Shown: piece after piece, positions 21,412 through 32,299 of the stretch
How positions within the stretch are numbered: position 1 is the first letter of the stretch
Layout of the letters: each line of letters opens with the position of its first letter
Source of the DNA: Phymatolithon calcareum
Lineage: Eukaryota; Rhodophyta; Florideophyceae; Hapalidiales
NCBI GenBank assembly: GCA_977006965.1
Contig: OZ345366.1
Location: 1,798,001-1,862,000, forward strand
Length of the DNA: 64,000 bases
Direction: 5' to 3'
Position numbers and translations under genes: made by a program
Notes under the pieces: model-generated
The model's input: the letters and a program-made list of their open reading frames with translations, nothing else
Told to the model about the DNA's origin: nothing
Database searches by the model: none

Positions 21412-22202
21412 ATGGGTTCGAACCAGGAGAGTGGACGCGGGGGACGGCGGGCATCGTCCGAGAGAAGCAAAAGCAAACTTGACCTGTCCTACCTGCTTAA
21501 CACTCCTCAAAAAGGATCATCAGGAAGGTTCAATGCTCGGAGCCAAGAAAGACAACAGGCACCGCAACCAGGAAACCAGCCACAGCAGCAGAAAGAAAGT
21601 TCTCCTACGCGGAAACAGAGCTCCTCGCGAACAGCAGATGGAACTCGAGGAGCATCATCCGCCAGCGGCACAGATAGGAATACATGCCACTTGTGCGGAA
21701 ATCGTTTTGTTCAACCAGCAGATGTCCGCAAGCACATCCGGACTGTGCATGAGAAACTGCGCCCGTTTCAATGCGACGTTTGCAAAAAGACATTTGGTGA
21801 GAAAGGTAAGTTAAGAGCGCAACACGGCACGTTGCGCTTCTTTTGGATTACTCACGCCATTTGATTTTTTGATATTCAGGAAACTTGCAGAAACACAAGC
21901 GGTCTGTACACATGAACGAGCGTCCTTTCCATTGCCACGTCTGCGGCGCATCCTTCGCCTTCAAAGATGGGCTTACAAGACATTTGAGAGTGAGTATACA
22001 GCTTTCTGCTTCAACCCGTTTTCTATTTGACCGTAGCATACTGACAGTGGCAATCTCACTATCCCTATTCCTATTCCGAAAGCTTGTCCATGAGAATTCT
22101 CGCCCTTTCGTCTGTGAGAAATGTGGGACAGGATTCAAGCAAGTTTCACAACTTCGCCGCCACGAAGGCACTTGCAGAGCGCAATCTTCAACTGCATACT
22201 AA
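21412..22202 (+). CDS. C2H2 zinc-finger protein, paralogue 1 (3 exons)
   Basis: Exons 21412-21805, 21880-21989 and 22083-22202 join in frame to a 207-residue protein. Both introns are GT-AG (74 and 93 nt). The N-terminus carries SKLDLSYLLN (about 21-30), followed by a Gln/Ser-rich linker (45-75). Fingers: C92/C95/H108/H113, C121/C124/H137/H142, C150/C153/H166/H171 and a last C179/C182/H195/C199 of C2HC type. The compact GEKG and NERPF linkers indicate a sequence-specific DNA-binding regulator in the nucleus. ATGs at 21379 and 21391 are also in frame. I chose 21412 because the paralogues start close to the shared motif. Unlike them it has an extra intron within finger 2. Confidence 0.88.
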
Positions 22203-24300
22203 GCTTTCTGGGCGAGTTCTTCAATATTCATGTCTGCTTGCGCACTGAAATGAGATGCTAAAGCATATCTTCAGCCTATAAGCCAATATCGAAGGCACCA
22301 GCGAGTATCTCCGACCACAGGGCTTAGCTTGTTCATGCACGCAATGCGGAGATGCCAGCAAAATCACCAAGAAAACTAAGCTCAAAAAAAGACGGGCGCA
22401 TGATTTGAGGACTAATTATGGACATCTTACGTGACTAGAACGTGATAGATATGGAATCCAGCGAGAAGCTGCCCTGTTACTCATATTACGGTTTTAGGGG
22501 CTTTCAAAAACAAAACAACTGATTCCGCCGATTTCAAGACTTTGGATCGTAGATCATAGCCAAGTATATCACTCAGTAGAGGATTAAATATGAGGAGATG
22601 GCATGAAGCGGAAAGTTTTGCAGTAAGCCTTGTAAGACTTAAAAGCGTCTTGAAGAAACCGAAGAGCACTCTGGAAAAGATGATGACATAAGCAAAGTAA
22701 CTACGGATCTTGTATATCGTAAGCAATCTAAAGACTTGCGACAAGCGAACAAGGGGAGTAGGAAGAAATAATCAAGGTATTGGCAAAGGAAGAAGAAGGC
22801 AGATCAATGACAATTCCAAGTGCAGACAAGCTACCGGAGATTATCTATATAAAGGAAAGACCGAAAAGAATATGGTGCGTAAGGATGATATGTAACAGAG
22901 CTCCATTGCACAATATGGGGCCCACTTCGGAATGACCGCGGTGATCGAACTAGCCGCGTTACAACGTACTTAGCTTCGTCGAAGATGAAATTGAGTTGGA
23001 ATCCGAGAGAGTTTAAAGAGCACTACTAGGCAGGGAAATACGACTAAATGGCATCTGGTCCTGCCCCTCAATTTCAAGGTGAGGCTTTTGGGAGCTTTCA
23101 AATAGAGGCATCACACATCCTCAATAAACGGTTCGTGAAGAGATTGTTTTATGAATGATTTTGCGGGCTCTCTCCAGCTGAATATATCTTGCACATGTTG
23201 TGCTTTTGTATTGACGCTATTTATCCAGGGACTCTACAAGTAGTAGTTTTAAATTCAATTTTGTCCTGATGTATCAACGTTCTCCGCTGCCGTTTAAGCA
23301 GCTCCGTACGGTACACAGAGAGGATATGCTAAAACAAGGAACTTGAGATGAAGTATCTCCCATTCCATAACGTGTCCTCCCACAACACGGCGTGACGGGT
23401 TAACGATGTGGAGTTGAATAAAAAATCGTTCCACTTTAAGAGCCGTGGCTGCGGTATATCCAAATGTTAAGCGAACATCAATATTGATCCACCTCTCACG
23501 ATTTTCCGAGCGGCATGGACTCGTACATTGAAGGCAGTGACACTCTTCTCAATCTGAAGCTGGCCAGTGGAAAGTAATTTGCTCCGATATGTACGGACAC
23601 GTGCTTCAGACATTATGTGATCTCACTTCAATCCAATATGAAATAGAGCACCTCGGCAGTAAGTATTGCGCTGCGCAGTCCAACTTGCATTTCCGTTGAG
23701 TCATGTTAAATATCTTAATATTACAAAACGTAGTGCGAAAGTAGCCCGTATAGAGCTAGTACTGGGAAACAAGTGTCAGTGGTAGAATACGGAAGTCATT
23801 TCGCTCCAAATTTATATACAGAAAGACGTAGAGCTTCCATAAATATCGAGAACAACTGCTAAAGGATACGGCTGTTGCAAATATATCTAAGATCGTTTCA
23901 ATTCTTTTCAGTTTTGACAGAATCCATGAATAAATCACGACAGTTTTATCTTTTCTGAATTACAAGATTTGCGGAGAACGGTAGCCTGAATGCAAATTCG
24001 GTTGATGGATTGAGATATACTTATTTGTTCGGAGAATGAAAACTTATCTGCTGTGCAACCCATGTCAACGATCCTGGGAAGAAGAATTTCGACTTAGCGC
24101 TGTGAGCCGCTTGTTTCTCAAGGTAATAAAAGTACTGTTGAAAGCATTAACACGGTGGATATGTCATAGAGAATTTGGTGTCTGGCGGACTTCCGCGGCG
24201 CAAACATCCGTATCCCAGGTTGCTTTGCTCTATACAAAGACAAAACCTCCCGAGGAAGAGGAGAGCACACGAGGCTGAAAGGGTCGCTTTAAGCCTAATT
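22203..24300. other. No recognisable gene
   Basis: Frames are short and without motifs. The plus strand around 22600-22900 is Lys/Arg/Glu-rich when translated, possibly a decayed retroelement frame, but no domain can be named. Confidence 0.35.
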
Positions 24301-24309
24301 AGACGAATG

Positions 24310-24656
24310 AAGAACAGGAAAGAGGCGGAAGAATAGGGAGGAAGAGAAGAGGATGGCAGACGTATCACGAGATGTTGGATATTTCAGAGAAAAGGAGGAC
24401 CTTAAAGGAGCTTTAAAACAAATGGAAGACGGCATGGTGTTGAGGAAGCTCCAACTAGAGGAAACCGTTAAAGGAGGAAGAAGAACACTCGATTCACGGA
24501 AATGAACCAAGAGACCGAACAAGAATGCAAAAGATTCACTCCGACAGACACGAATCGAATTAAGGAGATTTTAGGAGAGCCGAGTGTGACCGTCACAGAA
24601 GTGTGAGAAGCTTCGCTGTTAGTCCAATTAAGGTGTTGGGAGCTTTTAAAATAAAA
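24310..24656 (+). mobile_element. Probable 3' part of a plus-strand LINE
   Basis: The plus strand reads as a strongly charged helix (VSRDVGYFREKEDLKGALKQ and following, near 24363-24480), then crosses stops, and ends in GGGAGCTTTTAAAATAAAA at about 24638-24656, the common LINE 3' end motif of this window. The minus-strand frames over the same interval (24147-24522) are shadows. No RT is visible, so the identification rests on the 3' motif and the coiled-coil style of the upstream frame. Confidence 0.35.
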
Positions 24657-24659
24657 CAT

Positions 24660-26470
24660 CACTTATCCCAAAGCAAACCCGCACAGACGTAGACGCCTCA
24701 AGATTGTTCAGAATCCTTTCTTTGTTCGTCGTGAGACCAATGGAGCAATGAAATCAGAGAAAATATTTCCAAAAACATAGGAATATTGCTTACATGAACA
24801 TAGGGATGTCGATACTGATGACTCATAACAATTTGAGTGACGCTATCTTCGCCAGCAAATTTTTGATTTCTCCCTCGATCGAAAAAGTGTGCTGTAAGTA
24901 CAGTATCTATCAAGACGCAACCTGTCCACATTCGTCACGCTAGAAATGAGAAGAACCTCAGTGTGCTCTCGGCAATATGTGTAATACTAGCATAAAAATA
25001 TGCCGAGTGGCACTAATCCGCATGCTTTAAAAATTAGCGCAATTCTGATAGTATAATATGGGGGAGTATCCAATTTCTTGGTCGACATCCGTACTGTACA
25101 TATGGGCAGATGACTTCGTAGCTGACACATCTCGTACAAATGACCAATCATTGTCGAGAATATTTTGAAATATGATAATATCAATGATGTTCACGATCAT
25201 CGGACTTACGGCTGCATTGAGGGGAAATTGAATGTACTTATTTTAGAAGCCCTCAGCGCCATGGCTGCACGTGAAGCTCTGCTGTATGGTCGCACATTTC
25301 TTTACTTGGAAATTATTTAAAGCCCTTAGTCCGTATTGTATGGAGATGCATTTCAGCTGCTTCGGTCTATACCCGCAATGTCAAAGTTCGCTTTAAAAGA
25401 CCATGTTACTGGTCTTCCTTTCATGGGCAGACCAGTAGAATTTGGAACGAGTTTTTGCACAGGATAACATTTCGGGACAGTATTATAGGCGACCCTTATA
25501 TGTCCCCAGCCACTCTTAGAATAAAAAGACCTAGTTCATTATTTATTGCATACTTTATTGTTATCTCATGGTGTACGGCAAAGAATCTTACCCAACTTTC
25601 AATCTGTCATTTTAACATCAGCCGCAGATTGCGCAACTGAGATCCCAGCAGCACTGATATCTGGCGATACACAAAAGAACATACGGTGCCTCTAAGTATC
25701 CGAGAATTGGAGAGGTGTATATCTCAGAGCTAGTTAGTTACTGGCCTATGGCTAATGCGCCACGCACGCACGCAGAGGCTGAAATCGCCTGAGGCAGCGA
25801 GAATACTATGCAATGTTCCAATGCTTTGATGTCTCTGCCTGCTCTATCCCCAGATTTTTCTATCGCACATTATCCGTGATTCTGTTCACTGATTGCCGGA
25901 CTGTACACCCCTGTGCAGTGATCGTGACTTCCTAGTTTTGGAGGCCTTCGTTGAGAGAAGGTCACATTAGTTGTCTGGCTGTTCTTACTCTAGAAATTGT
26001 CACGCAGAAGGTCCTTGACTCTGTTTACTGTTTTGCTGTCCACTAGAACGTCGTATTAATCGTCAAGCAATAGTCCTCTTCGTACTGGATCCACCCATAG
26101 TTTCCTTCAAGTGCTTTCGGATACTTATTGGTAGGGTTGGACTTACTGGAATCCCAGTGAAGAAATTCAAGCCAGGAGCTATATCTGGCCTGGATAGTGG
26201 GTGGTCTACAGGAGCCAGCAGACCTCGCGATTCTGTCATCACAGTCTACGAAAAGAAATATTATCTCTCTGGAATGCTTGCTCGTCCCAGCGTACGTAAA
26301 GCAACATAATCTTTGTGGAATCTTTGCCGGGTATAAATAAGGAAACGCACCTCATTAACACAGGGTCTAACCCTTGTCATACACTCCTTGGTAATAGACA
26401 TTATGTTTTGAAAGCTGGCGAGACAAGATGAGTTTATTACGCTTGGCCAGCGTCAGTGTATTGAAAAAGA
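24660..26470. other. No gene; one LINE 3' fragment near 25305-25375
   Basis: Apart from a fragment of the LINE 3' end in minus orientation (TTGGAAATTATTTAAAGCCC followed by GGAGATGCATTTCAGCTGCT, matching GGAGATGCGTTTCAGC at 32.96 and 33.88 kb), I see no gene. The remaining frames are below 80 codons without motifs. Confidence 0.45.
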
Positions 26471-26474
26471 GAAT

Positions 26475-28003
26475 TTAATGATGAAAGAACGCACGATTCT
26501 GAAGTACAACGATTGTCATCCCCCATATTTGATAGTCTTGAAGTGGAATCCCAGAGGCCTGATCTGCATCTTCAACACTTTCATGCAATGGGGCTGCTGC
26601 TTGGAAACAAGACGGAATTAGGCTTCCAAATTCTGTATGCCTTGTTTCCATAGACCACGTGAAGTAATCATAATGAAATACGAGCCGACAAATTTGCGAT
26701 CGACGACTCAACTATTTTAAAAGGGGTACTCTGGAATGGGAAAATGTTGTATGCTGACCGTTGCCGTACCGAAGAGTCTGTTCCCTGTATACCGTTATAG
26801 TTTAAATATAGCATTGCTTCACATATTCAGAGATGTAGAATTTAAACGCAGACTTGCCCACTTTGGTCCACTTTTCCTAATATTGGATAATCACCCTACT
26901 CTTGGACAGGGGAGCCCCCTGAACCAGATCCGAGTGATCGTTGCAACTTCGTATTTTTAGATTCTCCTTTTAAAATACATTTCATGCTTGTTTTTCAAGG
27001 CTGCCGGTACAGCACTGGATATGGGGCACGAACTCTATAAATAAATTACCTTTGATAAGTCATCGTCGATATTGATGTTCCATGTTTCACCCACGGTTGC
27101 AAGCCTACGCGTCTTCGCTCTAATCAGCCTGTACTCCCAATCCAACGTACGAAATGGTGGACGGGTTCCTGGGACGACAGCTATATAGTCCGGCTGGCAG
27201 AAGTGCAGAGAATATGGTCCATCCATCTCCATTTCATAAATACCGACAATGGCCCTGAGCTTTGATTGAGAAACTCACGCTTATTCCTCCATTGTTTCTC
27301 CAAGCCGGGGAACGTAAGCACATCATGAACGACGTTCTATTTTTTTAGCTTCATTATGTGAGGCCCACACTCAGTCTTTATACCTTCTATTCACTAGTTC
27401 AGATGGAACTGATTGCTCTCTTCTTCTTCAACAGATGTTGGAACTCCCGTTCTTGAGCGTAGTGTTCAACGAAGTGACAATGGCACAGCTCTGAAACTCC
27501 CACGGCGCGTTGTACATAATCTGCTAGTAATTTGCAAGTGCCATCTCGGAAAATTGACGCCGGAACATGCTTATTCTGGTCACGCTCCAGTATAATGCTA
27601 TGCGGTCTCAACAGAATGAGTTTAATCACTTCGCTCGTGTCGTCTCCAGAGCCCGAAGTTCCATTCTCAGCATTCATGACGCTGAAGGCCGCGATAAGCA
27701 ACGGCGAGGCTAAGGAAAATCTCACGAACGGCCCAAATAGGATATTCATGTTGGTCCACTACGTTCTCGAACGTTGAGAAAATGGCTTTTAAGACCGGCA
27801 TTTTACTCCACAAGATGAGTCGGTCCAAACGAAGTATCGGAACGATAGATATATCTGGCCAGTCACCCCGTCATCGTCCTGGAACGTCACGCATTATGCA
27901 CGATATATTCGCCTCGAACTCAGCCTCCGACATTAGAGCAAATGTCCGACAATATTCTCGAAATCTCAATCTTCTTGCCGCCACGAGCATACCTTCCAGG
28001 TAG
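26475..28003 (-). CDS. Unrecognised minus-strand coding region, broken
   Basis: Minus-strand frames 28003-27785, 27749-27399, 27232-27035 and 26711-26475 follow each other. A long frame starting above 28003 reads as helical sequence (LRFREYCRTFALMSEAEFEA) to one stop near 27867. After it, readable sequence continues for another 60-70 codons (ending around DQHEYPIWAVREIFLSLAVA) before the frame switches to the 116-codon frame 27749-27399. The codon-like character and length suggest a real but decayed gene, either cellular or a transposase. I could not match it to a family. The next recognisable feature runs away from it on the plus strand at 28.6 kb. Confidence 0.3.
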
Positions 28004-29157
28004 ACAATCCTGCGCCATTCTGTGATTCCAGGTCTCTCTTACATTGCACCTCTCAGCACAACCGTGTCTTGCTGGAACGTCGACGTACGCAAGTAATATT
28101 TTAAATTCCCATTATTCGCTTGACCATCCAACATTGCGTTGCGCGCTGAAGAACCAATGTTGATCGTGACGGGTAAATATAATAGTCCTTAAGCGCGTAC
28201 CCAATAGTCTGTAGCCGCACTAGGAGGCCTGAAGTAGTTATCTTCAATTCCAGTAGGCGGCCAAAAATCAGTATAATCTTCCGCCCAATGCTTTAATTTC
28301 ATCTAAGGACTATCCGACGGTACTTATTAAGAGTTTTCCTCTCCTGCAATTGACGAGCCCTGAAAATGAGAGGTTTGCAGTTGGCGTGTTTGCAAGGCGC
28401 CCTAAAATGTGTTTATTTTTAGCCGTTTTTTCTGTCGGGAAACGCATCCCATTTGCAGTTTTACATTTTTTTCGGCTGCAGAGTTGCAGTTTGATAGAAC
28501 ATACTGTACTTCGAAACATTTCGGACAGTGCAATCAAGTTAAGTTAGTTTTTATTTCCTATTTGACGCGCGCAAACCAGGTAGCATCGACAACCGGTCTT
28601 CCAGAGTGCTTCAGACTATATACAGCCTTTTCCGAGTCAAAAACCGGAACAATATGGTACGGGAGTTACTCTTGAAAAACATTCGTGATCGCGCGGGCAT
28701 GTCAACTCGCATGAAATTGGTTCTAATTCGGCATCATTTGAAGAAGACTAAGATTAAGAAAGTAAATATTGTCTACGTCAACGTCAAGTCAGGGATCGCT
28801 GTCGATGACGTTGCAGAAGCTCATGAACTTGAACTGTGCTACCACCGTCAAAGAGCATTACCTCCGGGCTTGCTTACAGTACTCGTCCTTACAAGTTTCA
28901 TTTGAAATCAGATAATCTTAGAAGGGCAAATATGAATATATATAACCTCACAATCTATAAACGCTCTCTTCCGGACTCTCTCGACTACTTCTTGCAAACT
29001 TCTTGGGACCAAGAATCTCAAGCAGGGGTGGTGCCAATCTCATTGCTCGACATTGCTGTTTGTCGTGCAATTAAAAAATTTAATTGCTCACTACGGTTAG
29101 TCAGCAATTCGGATTGCAATTTGAATACTTCCCGCACTAATCAAGTTAATTGTTTAT

Positions 29158-29552
29158 TCATGCCTCTTCTCCTAGGTGCGCGAAACTTTCGCCTTCTGCG
29201 ATAGCCTGTTCAAAACGCTGGTTGATAACGTTTGACATAACTTCCTTCACAGTTTGCTCATCCCAGTAAGAGCGGTTGACTTTGAGGAAAAGCATCGCCT
29301 CGAAGAAAATAGACGTCGTACCTTTCCTGTAATCAAGCAAAATGTACTTAGTCATGGACCAAAGACGCTCCACCGCGGCAACCAACCCTAATATGAAATT
29401 GGTGTTCATATAACTCCTTGCACCGGGTGATCTGACATTCGTGTTCCCTTTCTTGAGGCGTTGAGCCAGAGTTATCGGTTCCTCCGGTTCAAGCGTATCA
29501 TTTTCAGGCCCGTTTTCATGGATGGTTGAATTCAGGAAAGTTGTAACTGTAC
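29158..29552 (-). pseudogene. hAT transposase C-terminal dimerisation domain
   Basis: The minus-strand frame is open from about 29552 to the stop at 29158 (about 130 codons), longer than its first ATG at 29409 suggests. The segment PEEPITLAQRLKKG is followed by GLVAAVERLWSMTKYILLDY, then KGTTSIFFEAMLFLKVNRSY and W. This is the conserved hAT C-terminal dimerisation signature (A-x-x-E-R-x-x-S ... L-x-x-x-x-x-E-x-x-x-F-L-x-x-N-x-x-x-W). The catalytic DDE domain upstream is gone, replaced by the foldback at 29583-29652. It ends 135 bp before the left TIR terminus, as expected for the 3' end of a hAT gene. Confidence 0.85.
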
Positions 29553-29582
29553 TGTGCGTAGAATTTTACGTACCGAACACTA

Positions 29583-29652
29583 GGGGAGCACGGCAACATT
29601 TTGGCCCGATAGTTATTTAGTTGATTTGAGCCAAAATGGTCCCGTGCTCCCC
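29583..29652. repeat. Foldback inverted repeat inside the hAT element
   Basis: GGGGAGCACGGCAACATTTT near 29583 pairs with AAAATGGTCCCGTGCTCCCC ending at 29652, leaving a loop of about 25 nt. The stems are about 24 bp with two mismatches. It sits precisely where the transposase catalytic region is missing, and may be a small miniature element or the scar of the internal deletion. Confidence 0.75.
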
Positions 29653-30102
29653 CGGTGAACGCTTATACTGGCCCGAGTTGTATAATAAAATTAGATGCTA
29701 CCGACATCCAATTACCACGTACTACGCATGATACATTTGAAGTGTTCATATCCGACAACTCTGCACTTGCTGAACTATACACTCTCGTACAACCTACCAG
29801 CAATTCGAATTGCAATTCTTCATCAGAACCCAATTTGGGTCGAATTACTGCGAATTGCAATTAATTGCAATAGCAATGGATTGCGCACCACCCCTTATCT
29901 CAAGGTGAATATGGTGTCATCGTGCTCGACCGAGAGGCGAATTCTGTTGCTCATGGGGCTTCATGGACGTGCGGCAAGCTCTATGTCCGGTTGGGAAACG
30001 CGTTTCCTCTGTTCTGGAAACTTCGCACTATAAACGGAGATGTTTTATGCGAAAATGGTGCTATTGGATTTCACAAGAAGTGCTATTGCACTCCTGTCGA
30101 TT

Positions 30103-30600
30103 ATAAACGACTTCTTCTGAAGATCCCAAACAGTGGATACCCATGAAGGAACCAGGAAGACCTCGATCATCGCAAATAGGTCTTGGGGGAGGAAGAATTT
30201 CATTCGTTCTGGCAGGTACTTCCTTGGAACTGTATCGTACGCCGCCTTTAGGTCCAACACTGAGATGAAACTCTACAACCTTTTTTGTAATTCCAGTGCT
30301 CGTAGGATGGCGAGCTCTGTACCCTTCCCTTTCTGTAATCCTATATGCATGTTGTGGTTCTTGTACCTTTGGCGGAATAGGGTGTCAATTGCTAACTCAA
30401 CGATCTTTCTAACTTGACTCAGTAGGGATATAGGCCCGACCTTTTAGATCATTATGATCTCCGTTCTTGTGCAGAGGGACTAAAAAGGCTCTCAGCAAAG
30501 CAATTGGGAGGGTTCCGCATCTTCCGCATGCAGCCCACAACTCAAACATTACGTCTGTATTTCTCTCCACATCAAACTTCAGTAGACTTGGTGTTTTTCT
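30103..30600 (-). pseudogene. LINE B reverse transcriptase fingers
   Basis: Minus-strand translation gives ELWAACGRCGTLPIALLRAF then FLVPLHKNGDHNDLKG (about 30540-30440), a frameshift, PISLLSQVRKIVELAIDTL, GTELAILRALELQKR, a stop, and VLDLKAAYDTVPRKYLPERM (about 30255-30200). The last holds the first catalytic Asp of the RT palm. The same blocks occur in LINE C at 61.9-61.5 kb (MIELWAACARCGTVPMAWIK) and from D-L-K-A-A-Y onward in LINE A. Homology ends after FIIDR at about 30103, before the second catalytic motif. Confidence 0.8.
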
Positions 30601-30899
30601 GGTTGGAGCGTTGCAAAATTCGAATATGAGCTAGGCAATCAAAGTATATGGGCTTGACTGCAAGCCTCGATCATGTCGTCATGTCTGCAAAACGTGCGCA
30701 TCGAACATTGTATTTTGTAGAGGGCGCCCAGTCATCTTATTCCTTGATGTTCTTCTCGTTATCAATTTCTGCATCCGAAAGATTTGTTCTATAGCCCTCG
30801 GCCCATCCATTTTTTGTAGCTCATTGAGAAATTCTTGACAGTGTTGTCGTCTTTCTTTAGTTTTCGAGTTTTCATATCTCTGCTCGACAGCTAGATTAC

Positions 30900-31840
30900 C
30901 GATATCAAAACTCGTCTTTTCTTTGCTTGCGTGCCTTCTTGTATAATTTCTTGCCTCGTTTGCAAATTTGATCCAAGTCTTGTCGCATAGAATTGCCGTG
31001 ACTTAGCCGTACAGTCGATCTAGATCTTGTCTCGTGTGGTATCGTTGAAGCTCCTCTCGAATATCTGTGATAGTCTTTGCGTTGATTTCTCGAACTTGTC
31101 CTTGTTTTGTGTCATCCTTCCAAAGTTTAACAGAGATTCTAGTATTCAGAACCCTTGTATGCTCCTGAAGAGTTAAAATCGCGTTGATACGGGTCGGTTG
31201 CGTGTTGTCCGTGCATATATTTTTGGTGAGCAAACCGAGGATGTTAAATTCCTTTCGTTACAAGAAAGTCGATGTTGCTCTTGAACCGCTTGGTTCGGAA
31301 GCTGAAACCAGTCCAAGTCTGAACATCCAAGTTCTTAGCTGTTGCTCAACGAAGGAGTTGTTTCTCCCTCCTATTTGATAAGAGGTCCCACCTGAGGTGG
31401 CAAACGTTCCAATCGCCGCATACAATTGCCTTGCCTCGTGCGTGTGTATTGATCATCATTATGCATTTCTCGTTTTCCGTTCAGTTTGCTACCGGAAATA
31501 TATAGACAGCTCAAACTTTGATCTCACCTACGTGCGCGATTATCAGTTGAAAGTTTTACTGTATGTTCGAAAACTGGGCGATGCCCGCTATGTTTGCTGA
31601 AAAAAAGCGAAACACCTTCAGAGTTTATTCCATTCTGTGGAGACGTTCGCATTGTTTTGAGTGAAAAGTACTCCGATCGAATCTTCCAAACTGGTTTATA
31701 TGTGTTTCTGTTATTGAGACCATGTCAACCCCGTGTGTATTCATCAATTTCTCCATGTTTTCGGAGTTTCTGGAGATCCTTCCACATTGAAGGTCGCCAG
31801 GCGCCACCTTTTCTTAAATATTTTTTCATGGGTGTCTCTT
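30900..31840 (-). pseudogene. LINE B endonuclease domain remnant
   Basis: Near 31810-31780 the minus strand reads WRLATFNVEGSPETP, matching the N-terminal strand and the catalytic Asn (T-F-N-V) of apurinic/apyrimidinic-like LINE endonucleases. After a frame change GVDMVSITETHIN follows at about 31735-31690, with the catalytic Glu in E-T-H. This enzyme nicks the target DNA to start reverse transcription. Downstream frames (31233-31003) contain helical linker sequence before RT. Several stops make it inactive. Confidence 0.7.
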
Positions 31841-32299
31841 GAGAGTTCGTACGAGATTCGGTGGTTATATCCTTTGTGAATACGGAATTGCGGATAGATT
31901 CCTCATTTGTCTCTTTCGACTTCGATTCGCGTGACTGTATGGTACGGACTCCTCCTTCTTTATTTTCTTCCCCTGATCTAGGGGAAGAATGTCCTTCTGT
32001 TGTTCAATTATCGTCTATTATTGCCATCAGCGGATTGTTTCTCGTGCCGGGGTGAATATCGGGCACCATGAAGATTCTCCTATACGCTTCCAAGGCGCTT
32101 TCTATGCACAAGTCAAAGAATCTTCTGTTTGTTGCTTTGGCCATGCTATGGTACCAATATTTGGCCACAATATTGTACGATTATCCTGCGAAATACCGCC
32201 CTCGTCCTTTACTTTTTCCATGTTTTCTTTCTGACGTTACAGAGAGTTTGCTTTCTGGAGGTTGTTGTTCAACGCATTCTCAAATGCACTAAACCGTGG

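Larger units (their letters stand above)
29023..29896 (-). mobile_element. Defective hAT transposon with perfect 8-bp TSD
   Basis: The ends are inverted: CAGGGGTGGTGCC at 29023 and, read inward, AAGGGGTGGTGCG from 29896. ATCTCAAG flanks both sides (29015-29022 and 29897-29904). The terminal ~110 bp contain AATTGCAATT-rich inverted copies that match the TIR regions of the hAT element at 17022-18241, so both belong to one family. The 874-bp element keeps only the last part of the transposase and a compact foldback. It needs a transposase from another copy to move. Confidence 0.92.
28606..30146 (+). pseudogene. Unrecognised gene split by a hAT insertion
   Basis: A plus-strand frame (28606-28905) with segment KVNIVYVNVKSGIAVDD and a second frame from 28836 (frame change near 28835-28900) run up to 29022, where the hAT element begins. 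Immediately after the element and its duplicated 8 bp, an open frame resumes at 29905 and stays open to 30146 (segments EYGVIVLDREANSVAHGASW, VRLGNAFPLFWKLRT). With one copy of ATCTCAAG counted, the two sides are in the same frame. So this was coding DNA when the transposon landed. The family is not recognised. From about 30103 onward it overlaps the broken end of a minus-strand LINE, so its true 3' end is unclear. Confidence 0.45.
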
